Shown here: positions 40,384 through 48,970 of the stretch, piece by piece | Layout of the letters: each line of letters opens with the position of its first letter | Position numbering within the stretch: position 1 is the first letter of the stretch | Assembly (NCBI RefSeq): GCF_026017845.1 | Contig: NZ_CP100416.1 | Coordinates: 8,358,221-8,422,220 of the forward strand | DNA: 64,000 bases | Direction: 5' to 3' | DNA from: Amycolatopsis mediterranei | GTDB lineage: Bacteria > Actinomycetota > Actinomycetes > Mycobacteriales > Pseudonocardiaceae | Made by a program: the position numbers and the translations under genes | The notes under the pieces: model-generated | Told to the model about the DNA's origin: nothing | Seen by the model: only the letters and a program-made list of their open reading frames with translations | Database searches by the model: none

Positions 40384-40619
40384 TGGGTGAACCAGGCGCC
40401 GAACATGCCGGCGACCGCGTCGAGGTTGAGCAGGATGCCGAGGAAGATCGCCGCGATCACGCCGTACTTGATCGCCCGGGTGAAGTTCCCGCGAGTGCCG
40501 ATCAGCAGCCCGATCCCGCCCACGATCGCGGCCAGCAGGATCAGTCTGCGGACGGACTGGTCACCCCAAGCCAGGTTGGTGTCGATCCAGGACTTCACGT
40601 CTGCGGCGAGCACGATCAT
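40380..40619 (-). CDS. Small two-helix membrane protein, VirB2/TrbC-like
   Basis: 79 residues with two hydrophobic segments: RLILLAAIVGGIGLLIGTR (about 25-43) and AIKYGVIAAIFLGILLNLDA (about 49-68), separated by a short polar loop. This topology and the place before TcpE and VirB4 genes fit a pilin-like or channel subunit. GGAG lies upstream of ATG 40619. Confidence 0.65.
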   Translation of the reverse strand: MIVLAADVKSWIDTNLAWGDQSVRRLILLAAIVGGIGLLIGTRGNFTRAIKYGVIAAIFLGILLNLDAVAGMFGAWFTH

Positions 40620-40635
40620 CGGGTTCTCCTCGGCC

Positions 40636-41622
40636 TTAGCGGCCCGCGGTCAGCGGCGCCGAATCGATGCGGTTGATCTCCCACCGGCCGGCTCGCGCGA
40701 CCAGGGTCAGCGCGTAGTCGACCGGGGTGTTCTGGCCGGTGGCGTCCCATCCCCAGGCGTGGGTGAAGCTGTGGATAACCGTCCCGTCGACCGGCCTCGC
40801 GGCCTGACCGGGCTCGAACTTCTCGTGCGTGCGCACCTCGGCGACCTGCACCGCGGTGTACGGCGCCGGCCGCGGCAGGGCAAGGCTTGCCCCGGGGCTG
40901 ACAAACCGGTCCAGCTGCCCTTGCCCCGCCAGGTAAGCGGTCAGAAACCCGGTGACTGACTGCCCGACCGGCCCGCCCGAATCCGCGACCTCGTCGTAAG
41001 CGAGCACTGCAGCGCCACCGGTACTTGGGCAGGCCACCGGCGAGGGGAGGGCCGCGGCGGCGTAGGCGGCGTCGGTGCTGGTCATGGCGACCTGGGCGCA
41101 CAGCAGCGTCGCCCTGCGCTTGCCGTCAGGCTGCAGCACCAGGACGTCGGCGACCACCACGACCGACCACACCCCTGGCGTCGGCGAGACCGCCGAGATC
41201 ACCGCGGTGTCGATCGGGACCTGCGTGCCCACGGCTCGCTGCGACTTAACGCCGCCCGGGTAGAAGGTCTCCAGCCCGGCCGGGTCGTCTCGGCTCGCCG
41301 TGAGCCAGGCGCGCACGTACATCTCCGCCCAGCCCGCCGGAGTAACGGAGGGTGCGGGTGCGCCGTCGTCCCGCATCAACGGCGCACCCGCCGGTTGAAG
41401 GACGACCAGTCCGGCGATCGTCAGCAGCGGACTGGCCAGCACGGCCAACCACGCCACCCACCGCCCGGCGCGGCGAGTCACACCCCGCAGCGCGGGCTCG
41501 ACGTCCGCATCGGGCAGCAGCGTCACCAGCGGGCTACTGCCACCACGGCCGCGACGACGAATCACGACTGGACCTCCCGATGCGTGGGCTGCGGGCTGCT
41601 GCTTGAAGGCACGCAGCTGCAC
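40636..41622 (-). CDS. TcpC/VirB8-like conjugation protein
   Basis: The 328-residue protein has a cytoplasmic Arg-rich N-terminus, one membrane helix (RWVAWLAVLASPLLTIAGLV, about 53-72) and an extracellular part with two NTF2-like repeats: AEMYVRAWLTASRDDPAGLE and the second around VTGFLTAYLAGQGQLDRFVS. TcpC of gram-positive conjugation systems has the same layout. A GTG start at 41622 is used. Leftward operon, 16 bp before the small membrane gene. Confidence 0.75.
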   Translation of the reverse strand: MQLRAFKQQPAAHASGGPVVIRRRGRGGSSPLVTLLPDADVEPALRGVTRRAGRWVAWLAVLASPLLTIAGLVVLQPAGAPLMRDDGAPAPSVTPAGWAEMYVRAWLTASRDDPAGLETFYPGGVKSQRAVGTQVPIDTAVISAVSPTPGVWSVVVVADVLVLQPDGKRRATLLCAQVAMTSTDAAYAAAALPSPVACPSTGGAAVLAYDEVADSGGPVGQSVTGFLTAYLAGQGQLDRFVSPGASLALPRPAPYTAVQVAEVRTHEKFEPGQAARPVDGTVIHSFTHAWGWDATGQNTPVDYALTLVARAGRWEINRIDSAPLTAGR

Positions 41623-41634
41623 GGTCGATGTGAT

Positions 41635-42498
41635 TCAGCTGGCCCAGGGCATGTCGCGGCCGGGGAACTCTGCCGCGGCCTCGGCCAGCTGCTCGAACGC
41701 CCGGCGGCGGTGGCGGGTGATCGTGGGCTGGCTCAGCCCGATCAGCGCGCCGATCTGCCGATCGGTGGCGACACCGTCGCGGCCGACCGGGTCGCCGAAG
41801 TAGCGGGTGATCAGGATGGTGGCGGCGTGCTGGTCGAGCCGCGCTTCCTCTACCGCCCAGGCCAGAAGCTCGAGCAGTTCCTCCGACGCATCCGGCTCGG
41901 CGGGCACGGCCGCGAGCGGCCGGTGCACCGGGTCTTCATCCATGCTGACCACGTCGGCGGCGGCCTGGCCGTGGTCGACACCGAAGTCCCGCTGTGCCGC
42001 CCGCTGCGTCTCGCGCACAATGTTCGCCGCGACGTGGTTCCGACGTCGAAGCGGGTAGCAGCGGGTCTGCTCCCACAGGTGTCCGATCACGGCCGCCTGG
42101 ATATCGCGGCTGTCCTCCGAGGCCGAGACACCACCGCCGGTCACGCCACGGCGGACACCGCACGTCCCGCCCGCCGTCCGAATCGCCCGAACCACACGGC
42201 CGACGATGCCCGGCACAGCCGGCAACATCGCGTTCACCACCATCTCGGTCGCGGTGACACCCATACCGTCCGAGGACGCGGCATGCACGAGCAGAGCGTG
42301 CAGCACCTCGTCGTGGCGGCTGTAGTCGCGGGAAGCCAGGACATCCACCAGTCCCTGATGGCAGGTGATCGCCGACAACGCCGGCTCCTTGGCGGACCAA
42401 GCACGCAGCACCTGGTCGAATCGGGTCACGACGCGGGACTGCCGGAACTGGATCTGCAGCATCGTCAACGGGCTGTTCGCAGTGGATCGACTGGTCAT
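41635..42498 (-). CDS. Sigma-factor-like DNA-binding protein heading the T4SS operon
   Basis: 287 residues. The C-terminus has a region-4-like helix-turn-helix, GVATDRQIGALIGLSQPTIT followed by RHRRRAFEQLA, and before it LDQHAATILITRYFGDPVG, the helix pair common to sigma-70 and phage RNA-polymerase regulators. The N-terminal half has no clear region 2. ATG 42498 is preferred to longer readings for GGAG eight bases upstream. Lying 12 bp before the TcpC-like gene, it may control or be co-transcribed with the transfer operon. Confidence 0.65.
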   Translation of the reverse strand: MTSRSTANSPLTMLQIQFRQSRVVTRFDQVLRAWSAKEPALSAITCHQGLVDVLASRDYSRHDEVLHALLVHAASSDGMGVTATEMVVNAMLPAVPGIVGRVVRAIRTAGGTCGVRRGVTGGGVSASEDSRDIQAAVIGHLWEQTRCYPLRRRNHVAANIVRETQRAAQRDFGVDHGQAAADVVSMDEDPVHRPLAAVPAEPDASEELLELLAWAVEEARLDQHAATILITRYFGDPVGRDGVATDRQIGALIGLSQPTITRHRRRAFEQLAEAAAEFPGRDMPWAS

Positions 42499-42959
42499 GA
42501 CGCCGGCTCCTTCGCTCGGATGACAAGATCCGAACCAGCGTCTGAACAGGTGTTCGCGCTGTTCCTGGCCCGCGACCTTGCCCCGGCTGGGGAGCAAGCC
42601 TCGATTCACACTGACGGGTGACAGCTCACCCTCGGCGCGACCGGAACGACGGACCGCAGCCTGATGACCATGTCGTTCTTATCCGTGGTCACTACAGCGC
42701 GGCCCGAAACGCGACTTCGGACTCGGGAGGCGGAGACCGAATGTTTCCGTCATCGCGCAGGGCGGATCGCAGACACGGGCCGGTGCCAGGCCAGACCGTC
42801 ACCATGCTCTGCGGCGAATCCGGCGCGGCGGAGTTCAGGCTCTCAGGTGAGCGTCGAGACGAGCGCATCCACCAGCAGCGCGAGCCCTGTGAAGATGTCT
42901 TCAGACGGCGCAAGGGAATCCTCTCACGCCGCGACCGGATCGGTCGTCGTTGACGACTT
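42499..42959. other. Intergenic gap of 461 bp with no supportable gene
   Basis: Short open frames on both strands lack ribosome binding sites and coding bias. The gap should hold the promoter of the T4SS operon, but no consensus hexamers stand out. It separates the transfer operon from the SLOG/XRE group and could contain an element junction. Confidence 0.4.
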
Positions 42960-43436
42960 TTAGAGCCGGGCTGCGTGCTCCGGCCAGACGACCGTGACCT
43001 CGAGCCCTCGGCTCTTTGCTGCCTCGACGACGTCCGCGGTGCCGCCGTGGCCGCCGGACGGCCCGCCGTCCCACACCGCGACCATCTTGTCCACGATGGA
43101 CAGGACGTGTTCGCTGGCGGCCATGTAGGCGTCGCGGTTCGACTCGGTGAACGGCATCGTGCGGACGCTCGCATCCGCGATCAAGCTGTCAAACTCGGCC
43201 GCGTTGTCCGGCTTGACCTTGCGCTCGCGATAGTCCGCTGCCGGCAGTACGACTTCGAGCGTCCCGCCCAGCTCCAGAACGACTCGGGCGAAGACCTGGT
43301 CGGCGCCGCGGGCCAGGCAAGTGACACCGACGAGGTCGTCGCGCTGTTCCTTCAGGATTTCGCGGAGCTCGCCGGCCACGAGCTCGGCGGTGGTGTCGGT
43401 CAGGTTGGAGTGGCCGGTGATTCCGATGCGCACCAC
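42960..43436 (-). CDS. SLOG-superfamily nucleotide-sensor-like protein
   Basis: This protein of 158 residues has a single Rossmann-like domain. It begins VVRIGITGHSNLTDTTAELV, where GITGHSNL is the first strand and Gly-rich loop, and contains LVGVTCLARGADQVFARVVL, whose LARGAD matches the phosphate-binding GxxxGAD loop of SLOG/DprA-like proteins. KMVAVWDGGPSGGHGGTADV near the end completes the site. SLOG domains bind nucleotides or derivatives and occur in stress and defence systems. The GTG at 43436 has GAGG upstream; 43433 is an alternative. Same direction as the XRE gene, 14 bp downstream of it. Confidence 0.75.
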   Translation of the reverse strand: MVRIGITGHSNLTDTTAELVAGELREILKEQRDDLVGVTCLARGADQVFARVVLELGGTLEVVLPAADYRERKVKPDNAAEFDSLIADASVRTMPFTESNRDAYMAASEHVLSIVDKMVAVWDGGPSGGHGGTADVVEAAKSRGLEVTVVWPEHAARL

Positions 43437-43450
43437 GGAGTGTCCTCTTT

Positions 43451-44857
43451 CTAGACTGCGAGCTTCGCTGCAACGACTTCGCGGATGTCGCGTACGGCAG
43501 GAACCGTAGCGAACGCCCCTGCTTCCCGATGGAAGTCCCGCAGCTTGATCCCGACCCGGCCCGACGTCCACGGCGCAGCGTCAGGCAGGGCCATGCCGAT
43601 CAGCTCGGCGGCGCGTTCCGGCTCACGAGTGATCAGGTGGGCGCGGGCAAGCCCGACGAGGTCGAAGACGCGGTTGCGGACCCGATCAGGATCGCGCAGG
43701 GCGATCGCGCGGCCGATGTAGACGTGGGCTTGGGCCGCGTGCCGGGCATCGTGCCGTGACAAGTCGCGGTAGCGAGCGCCGATGACGCCCATCAGCTCGG
43801 CTTCGTCCAAGCTCCGGACCGAGGGGGTCGCTGCGTCGCCGTCCCGAAGCTCCTCGCTGAAGTAGTCCTCGGCGAGCCGGACGGACCGTCGGAACGCGGG
43901 CGCGTCACCGAGCTGGGCGTGCGCCCAGGCCTCGCGGGTGGCCAGGACAGCTCGTAGCCGCGGGCTGGCCGTCCGGCGGGTGGCGTACTGCGCCAGCTGG
44001 ACGACCTCGAGACCGTCGGCCGGCCGGTCGAGGTCGAAGCACTGCCTGGCCAGCGAGGCGAGTGCGACCGCGGCAAGCGCGTCATCGCCGGCGACGTGGG
44101 CCAGCTGAGCTGCCAGCTTGAAGTAGCGCTGGGCCGCGCCGTGCGCGGCTTCGTCCCAGGCCATCGTCGCGACGATGTCGGCGAGTTCGGCGCCGACGCG
44201 GAAGGCGCGACGCGTCTCCGCCGTGCCGGATGGAGCCTCCTTCAGGCGGCGAAGGTGGGAGTCGAGCTGCGCCACGGCGGTCGAGCGTGCGACGGAGCCG
44301 CTGGCCGAACGCCAGCGACGAACGAACTGGACAAATTCTTCTGCCGAGGTCAGTTCGGCCACGGTGAACGCGGTCGACGTCCGCCGCGGCGCAGCGCCTG
44401 CGGCCGGCCAGAGGAACGGAGTCAGCTCGGCGGCCAGCGCCGAACCGGCCAGGACAGCAGCAGTCGCGAGCAGACTCCGGCGAGAGGTCGGCATGAGGTC
44501 CTGTTCGGTCGCGGTGACCGCCCTGTCGACGACGACGTCGGCCTGCCACGCGCTGAACGACGACGGTACGGCCGGGCCGGAAGAACTCGCAGGCGCGGCA
44601 AAGCCGAGCGCGGCGTCGTCCGATGCGCCCAGGACGTGCCGGAGAGCGGCTCGATAAGCCGCGCTCGGCCGCCGGACGACGCCTCGCTCGAGCTTCGCCA
44701 TGTAGTGGGCGTCGAAGGGGTACCTGGTCTGGGTCGTTTCCCACAACCAGCGCGTCACCCCGTCGGCGACATCGGCTCGGGATGCTTGTTCACCAGGCAC
44801 GCTCGGCGAGGGCAGTCGTTCCCGCGCTGCCCGCAAAAGGCGATTCGGCTCTGGCAC
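43451..44857 (-). CDS. XRE-type helix-turn-helix regulator with TPR-like C-terminus
   Basis: 468 residues. The N-terminal 85 residues resemble actinobacterial XRE regulators (NRLLRAARERLPSPSVPGEQ, then THYMAKLERG-like DAHYMAKLERGVVRRPSAAY). A hydrophobic stretch SRRSLLATAAVLAGSALAAE (about 125-144) looks like a twin-Arg-like or membrane segment. The rest is helical with TPR-like pairs (DDALAAVALASLARQCFDLD and DPDRVRNRVFDLVGLARAHL). Such proteins sense cell state and regulate linked genes. GTG 44857 follows GGAGGG by three bases. It is divergent from the gene at 45035 across 177 bp and probably co-transcribed with the SLOG gene. Confidence 0.75.
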   Translation of the reverse strand: MPEPNRLLRAARERLPSPSVPGEQASRADVADGVTRWLWETTQTRYPFDAHYMAKLERGVVRRPSAAYRAALRHVLGASDDAALGFAAPASSSGPAVPSSFSAWQADVVVDRAVTATEQDLMPTSRRSLLATAAVLAGSALAAELTPFLWPAAGAAPRRTSTAFTVAELTSAEEFVQFVRRWRSASGSVARSTAVAQLDSHLRRLKEAPSGTAETRRAFRVGAELADIVATMAWDEAAHGAAQRYFKLAAQLAHVAGDDALAAVALASLARQCFDLDRPADGLEVVQLAQYATRRTASPRLRAVLATREAWAHAQLGDAPAFRRSVRLAEDYFSEELRDGDAATPSVRSLDEAELMGVIGARYRDLSRHDARHAAQAHVYIGRAIALRDPDRVRNRVFDLVGLARAHLITREPERAAELIGMALPDAAPWTSGRVGIKLRDFHREAGAFATVPAVRDIREVVAAKLAV

Positions 44858-45034
44858 GTACCCTCCCCGGTCACGCCGAGTGTAGCCACGCCTGCGCGTT
44901 GAGTCACCGCGTGAAGGTCATCTGCCCCGCTCTGCCCCGTACCTCCCCGCGACGCCCCTGAGCTTGGCCTCCCTTCCGCCAGCGGAGCCGCCGAAGCTGG
45001 GTTCGTCCAGCGCTCCGAACCCGAGGAGAACTCG

Positions 45035-45496
45035 ATGTCGATCACCATCAGCACGCACCGAACCGGGCGGTCCCTCGTCTCCGCAGACCTCTTCCAACGC
45101 CTGAGCAGCCGCATCGTCATGGCGGAACGTTTCGAGCGCGACCTCGCCGAACGCATCCTGGACCAGGCATTGGCGTTCCTCGCCGCGTGCGGCTCTAACG
45201 TCGATGCCCCGCTCGCCCCGAGCGAGCTCGTCGACATCGGCTGGCACACCTTCATCCTCGACACCCACGAGTACGCCGCCTTCTGCGACCACGTCGCCGG
45301 CAGGTTCCTCCACCACGTGCCCACCGACGGCCGGAACGACGGGGAGTCACCCGCGGCCGTCTTCGCCCGGACGACTACGGCGATGCGGCGGCTCGGCTTC
45401 TGCCTCGACGAGGCGCTGTGGCCACGTACCGCGCTCGGCAGCTGCACGGGCTGTCACAATGGCTGCCACGAGGACCCGCCGCCGGTCGCGGCCTAG
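45035..45496 (+). CDS. Hypothetical protein with a WH-rich core
   Basis: 153 residues; the core LVDIGWHTFILDTHEYAAFC continues with a DHVAGRFLHH segment, and the tail contains LGSCTGCHNGCHEDPPP, with four Cys/His positions that could bind metal. Related proteins occur in actinobacteria next to phosphotransferases, but no function is established. ATG 45035 has GAGGAG upstream. The next gene starts 14 bp later. Confidence 0.6.
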   Translation: MSITISTHRTGRSLVSADLFQRLSSRIVMAERFERDLAERILDQALAFLAACGSNVDAPLAPSELVDIGWHTFILDTHEYAAFCDHVAGRFLHHVPTDGRNDGESPAAVFARTTTAMRRLGFCLDEALWPRTALGSCTGCHNGCHEDPPPVAA

Positions 45497-45510
45497 GAGG
45501 ACGGACGGCG

Positions 45511-46398
45511 ATGCCGCGCAGCACCTGGGAAGCCTTGCCCGTCGCGGTGCGAACCGCGATCGAGCGCGAAACCGGCGGCGTACACGACACCGTGCTTCCC
45601 GACGCAGGCCGCAACTCCGACTTCTCCGCCACACTGCACACCGAGACGGGCGCCATTTTCTGCAAGGGCATCGCCGACGCAGATGGCAAGCGCGGCCGCA
45701 TGCACCGCCACGAAGCCGCGGTCAATCCGCTCCTCCCGCCCGAGGTCGCTCCTCGACTGCTGTGGCACGCCGAGGCCGACGGCTGGCTTCTCCTCGGCTT
45801 CGAGCACTCGCCCGGCCACCACGTCGACCTCTCGCCGGGATCCGCCGACCTGGGACCGGTGCGGGACGTCGTTACGACGATGGCGGCGGCCCTGAGCACG
45901 GTGTCCGTCGACGCGCCGTCCCTGGCGGAGCAGTGGGCGAGACTGGCCGCCTGGCGACGTCTCGCCAAGGACGCTCCTGACGATCTCGATCCGTGGGCCC
46001 GAGACCACCTCGACGAGCTGACGAGCTGGGAGACCACCGCGGTCGAGCACGTCGCGGGCAGCACACTCGCTCACACCGACCTGCACGCCTTGAACCTGCT
46101 CAGCAACGACGGCAAGGTCCAGATCGTCGACTGGGCCTGGTCGCGAAACGCCAATCCAGCAGTCGATCCGGCCTTCCTCGTCACCCGCCTCATCGAGGCC
46201 GGCCACGCTTCCGAAGCAGCCGAAACCTGGGCGGAGCAGCTGCCGCTCTGGCAGCAGACTCCCGCTGAAACCAAGACGGCTTTCGCGGTCGCTATCTGGG
46301 GCATCTGGGAGTACCTCGAACGCCACCAGCCGCTGGCCCACCGCACCGCGCTCACCGCGGCCGCCCGATCATGGGCTCGTTACCGGCTCGACCTCTGA
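45511..46398 (+). CDS. Aminoglycoside-phosphotransferase-family kinase
   Basis: 295 residues. The kinase-like fold shows the nucleotide Lys region TGAIFCKGIADADGKRGRMH, the catalytic loop STLAHTDLHALNLLSN (H, D and N at standard spacing) and the metal-binding Asp in VQIVDWAWS. Members phosphorylate small molecules such as antibiotics, choline or sugars. Substrate unknown; resistance should not be assumed. ATG 45511 lies about 10 bases after AGGAGG. Same transcription unit as the preceding gene. Confidence 0.85.
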   Translation: MPRSTWEALPVAVRTAIERETGGVHDTVLPDAGRNSDFSATLHTETGAIFCKGIADADGKRGRMHRHEAAVNPLLPPEVAPRLLWHAEADGWLLLGFEHSPGHHVDLSPGSADLGPVRDVVTTMAAALSTVSVDAPSLAEQWARLAAWRRLAKDAPDDLDPWARDHLDELTSWETTAVEHVAGSTLAHTDLHALNLLSNDGKVQIVDWAWSRNANPAVDPAFLVTRLIEAGHASEAAETWAEQLPLWQQTPAETKTAFAVAIWGIWEYLERHQPLAHRTALTAAARSWARYRLDL

Positions 46399-46539
46399 TC
46401 TCGCCCGTGGCGGGTGATGACAAGGCGGGCCGCCGCCCACCTTCGTAACCTCGTCCATCGGCACGCCGAACACGTTCATCACCACATCCAAGTCCACGAC
46501 AGGCGGGCGCTCCGGTAACCGGCCTCGCGTGTCGACCAT
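46369..46539 (-). CDS. Possible small protein convergent with the kinase gene
   Basis: The minus strand codes MVDTRGRLPERPPVVDLDVV and continues with NVFGVPMDEVTKVGGGPP to a TGA at 46369; the same frame is protein-like further upstream to about 46580 (LGWEQIALVDARVV), with GTG codons at 46542 and 46545. The start is not decided. It overlaps the end of the kinase gene by 30 bp. It may be a truncated gene. Confidence 0.3.
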   Translation of the reverse strand: MVDTRGRLPERPPVVDLDVVMNVFGVPMDEVTKVGGGPPCHHPPRARSEVEPVTSP

Positions 46540-46612
46540 CACCACCCGGGCGTCGACCAGCGCGATCTGCTCCCATCCCAGCCCGCTACCGAGAGTCAGC
46601 TACCGTTGCCGG

Positions 46613-47185
46613 ATGGCGGACACGATTATCGCTGCGCTTGCCGGCGGGGGACTCACACTGTTCGGCGCAGTCGTGACAGCCAGTTTGACCAGCCTGCGTG
46701 AGCGCAAGAACAGATCCAACACCCACTTGTCGCGCCTGATTGAGCGCCGATACGACCTCTACCTGACCTATCTGGACGTCATGACGCGCAACGCCTCTGT
46801 ATTCCGAGGTGAAGAGGATCCACGCACCCCCGACGTCGACGCCCTCTACGTAAAGCTGGCCCGCCTGGAACAAGACATGCAGGTGTTCGCCAGCAACATG
46901 GTCCTCGGCGCATTCGAGGAGTACCGCGAGTGCATACGGGCATTCCTCTCATGGAACAGTGCTGACGAACAGGAACAGACTCGTCTGCTGCGGCTCGAAC
47001 GGGCTGTCCACACGCTGTCGCTCGCGGTGATCCGTGAAGACCTGGGCGTCGACGGCTTCGAACCGCGGTGGCGCGCCCGCCGCGTGCGGCGGGCCACGAA
47101 GCTCTTCAGACAGAAGATGGAGCAGAACACCCTCCTGCCGGGGCCGCTCGATATCGTGGCCCTGCCGGATACGAACCGGCCGTAG
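46613..47185 (+). CDS. Membrane-anchored hypothetical protein
   Basis: 190 residues: a hydrophobic N-terminus (MADTIIAALAGGGLTLFGAV, extended by VTASLTSL) followed by a charged helical body (HLSRLIERRYDLYLTYLDVM, LARLEQDMQVFASNMVLGAF). The layout (one membrane helix then a coiled helical domain) is frequent in actinobacteria without a known role. No ribosome binding site is visible before ATG 46613. It ends before a strong hairpin. Confidence 0.6.
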   Translation: MADTIIAALAGGGLTLFGAVVTASLTSLRERKNRSNTHLSRLIERRYDLYLTYLDVMTRNASVFRGEEDPRTPDVDALYVKLARLEQDMQVFASNMVLGAFEEYRECIRAFLSWNSADEQEQTRLLRLERAVHTLSLAVIREDLGVDGFEPRWRARRVRRATKLFRQKMEQNTLLPGPLDIVALPDTNRP

Positions 47186-47226
47186 CGACGAAGTTCAACC
47201 CGTCCTGATCACCCATCACCGCTCCC

Positions 47227-47249
47227 CGAGCGAGCTCTGAGCTCGCTCG
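47227..47249. terminator. Perfect 11-bp palindromic hairpin
   Basis: CGAGCGAGCTC and GAGCTCGCTCG are separated by a single T. It lies 42 bp after the rightward gene and 151 bp before the end of the leftward gene, so it could terminate both. An operator is less likely here. The remaining gap to 47401 holds nothing I recognise. Confidence 0.6.
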
Positions 47250-47400
47250 CACCGAAAATGACGTGCGTCTGACGGCAGGGCAAAGCAGCAACGCGAACCA
47301 ACCACCGCCACCTCGCTCTGGAGTGGACGGACGGGACTACGGGATCGCCGGTCTCGATCGCGGCCTCAAGCCGCAACCCCTCGGCCCCGACCGTCCTTCA

Positions 47401-48345
47401 CTAGCTCGGCCGGGCTTCCTCGTCCGGCGCGGCCGGACCGGTGAACCGATGGACAGTGCCATCGAAGTCCCGGAAGGTGTAGACGTCACCGGCCAGATCG
47501 GCTGCCACCAGATCGTTTTCCTCCCCCAACTCGAGGGAGTCGATGTCGGGCATCGGCAAGCCCAGCGAGCTGGTGCAGTAGGTCAGCACCTTCAAGACAC
47601 CGTCGGTCATCACTTCCATCGCGCTGGCGAGCGTCCGGTACTCGACCGGGTCGTCGCTGATCTGGATCGAGGGCGAGAAAGCGAACGTCGGAACCACGTC
47701 GATCGGCGCGTTCCCCCGAGGACGCTCGAACTTGAGGACGAGCACGGCCTTGTTGTCGCCGTCGATCGGCCCCTCGTGGCGTCGCTCCTCGACGATCTTG
47801 ATCGGCGTCTCGGAACGAATGACCACCGGCGCGAGATCGAAATAGATGCGACCGACGATGTGGACAGCGCGATGCTTGTCAAGATTGGACAGCCAGCGAA
47901 GGACCTCAAGCGGAGAGGTGTGCGCCCGATTGCCACCGTGAAACGGTTGCAGCGCTTCGATCACAGCCCAGAAATCCGGCACCACCAGCGCGCTGAACTT
48001 GCGTCTCGCCTCGGAGAAGCTGCTTGCCTTCGTCGTGATGGGGAACTGTACCTGGTTCGGCTTGGCGGGCCGGCCGGAGTGCATCACCACGGCCGTCCAC
48101 ATCGAGTGGTCCAACGCTGCCCGCAGGTTGGTCAAGATGTCGCCGAGCAGGACGCTCCAGGACTCGGAAAACTCCTTCTTGGTCTTCAACCGCCGCTGCA
48201 TCTTCACCAGCGGGTCCGTGCTGTCGGCCACGTTGTCCCAACGGACGTACTCGTACGAACCGTCGGCGAGGAACTCACGGGTGCGGCGAGCGAGTACTCG
48301 CTGGTGCTCGACGGCACGCGCCCACTTCAGCCACGCTGATCGCAT
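47401..48345 (-). CDS. Hypothetical protein
   Basis: 314 residues from ATG 48345, starting MRSAWLKWARAVEHQRVLAR. It has helical segments (SESWSVLLGDILTNLRAALD) and a C-terminal beta-rich domain (DVYTFRDFDGTVHRFTGPAA). A central VLRWLSNLDKHRAVHIVG with RIYFDLAP suggests the DKHR helix seen in several uncharacterised HEPN-like proteins; that is a weak resemblance. The frame continues upstream as LYHELVE with a GTG at 48351, so the start is open. Just upstream lies a broken gene fragment, and the N-terminus may be shortened. Confidence 0.6.
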   Translation of the reverse strand: MRSAWLKWARAVEHQRVLARRTREFLADGSYEYVRWDNVADSTDPLVKMQRRLKTKKEFSESWSVLLGDILTNLRAALDHSMWTAVVMHSGRPAKPNQVQFPITTKASSFSEARRKFSALVVPDFWAVIEALQPFHGGNRAHTSPLEVLRWLSNLDKHRAVHIVGRIYFDLAPVVIRSETPIKIVEERRHEGPIDGDNKAVLVLKFERPRGNAPIDVVPTFAFSPSIQISDDPVEYRTLASAMEVMTDGVLKVLTYCTSSLGLPMPDIDSLELGEENDLVAADLAGDVYTFRDFDGTVHRFTGPAAPDEEARPS

Positions 48346-48362
48346 CTCCACCAGCTCATGGT

Positions 48363-48563
48363 AAAGCTCGCCGGCCGACCGGGAAGGTAGTCGGCGGCGC
48401 GCCTCGGCTCGGCAAGGAAGCCCGCTGGGGGATGACGTTCTCGGCGCTCGCGCCGCCGAAGGGCAAGACCTACATCGCCGTCTCGCTGACCAACGACCCG
48501 GCCGTCCTGTTCGGAGCCCCGGCCGTGGCGACCAGCGCACTCGACGTCATCACCAAGCAGTAG
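48363..48563 (+). pseudogene. 3' remnant of an unidentified gene
   Basis: In one frame the plus strand codes GKEARWGMTFSALAPPKGKT, continues YIAVSLTNDPAVLFGAPAVA and ends SALDVITKQ at TAG 48561-48563. Codon bias is good, but no start exists before the oppositely oriented gene at 48345. It reads as the C-terminus of a lost protein. Confidence 0.4.
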
Positions 48564-48605
48564 TAGGCATCCGGACCGGTGTCCGGCGATCGGGCTCTTA
48601 CGTCC

Positions 48606-48743
48606 TCACTCGTTCCCTTCAATTGGTTGCCACGTCTTGGTTTCCCGGTCCCACCGGTCGACCGGCCGGCCATCTTCAGCCAACCGGAGGATGACCGGCG
48701 GCCCGTCGCCGTCGCGGACGACGGTGCACCGCCAGGACGTCAC
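48606..48743 (-). CDS. Small hypothetical protein, second of a coupled pair
   Basis: 45 residues: VTSWRCTVVRDGDGPPVILR, then LAEDGRPVDRWDRETKTWQP and IEGNE. The GTG at 48743 overlaps the stop of the 52-residue gene (GTGA), typical of translational coupling and the reason for preferring this start to one at 48791. Confidence 0.5.
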   Translation of the reverse strand: MTSWRCTVVRDGDGPPVILRLAEDGRPVDRWDRETKTWQPIEGNE

Positions 48744-48898
48744 GATCGTCCCTCGACGCCCGCCAGAGCCGCAGAGTCGATCTCCGTACACCCGAGAAAA
48801 TAGAAGCCCTTCAAGGGGACGCGCAGTTCAGAAACCGACAACATCGGCATCTTAAATGAACCGTCAGCGTTGTACGCCTCGGCATTGGTCAGTGACAT
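48740..48898 (-). CDS. Small hypothetical protein, first of a coupled pair
   Basis: 52 residues starting MSLTNAEAYNADGSFKMPML, then SVSELRVPLKGFYFLGCTEI. It is divergent from the phage-tail chaperone gene. Neither ribosome binding site nor family is clear; the 4-bp overlap with the next gene and the coding bias are the support. Confidence 0.45.
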   Translation of the reverse strand: MSLTNAEAYNADGSFKMPMLSVSELRVPLKGFYFLGCTEIDSAALAGVEGRS

Positions 48899-48970
48899 GC
48901 CGGAAGAGGCTACCCGACGTTGCCCGGCCGCGGGCCGTCTGCCACTGCAACGAAAAGGAGATACACCCGG

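Noticed and set aside
45511..46398. An antibiotic-resistance gene
   Set aside because: It has the general phosphotransferase fold only. This family includes many kinases of unrelated small molecules, and no feature points to a drug substrate.
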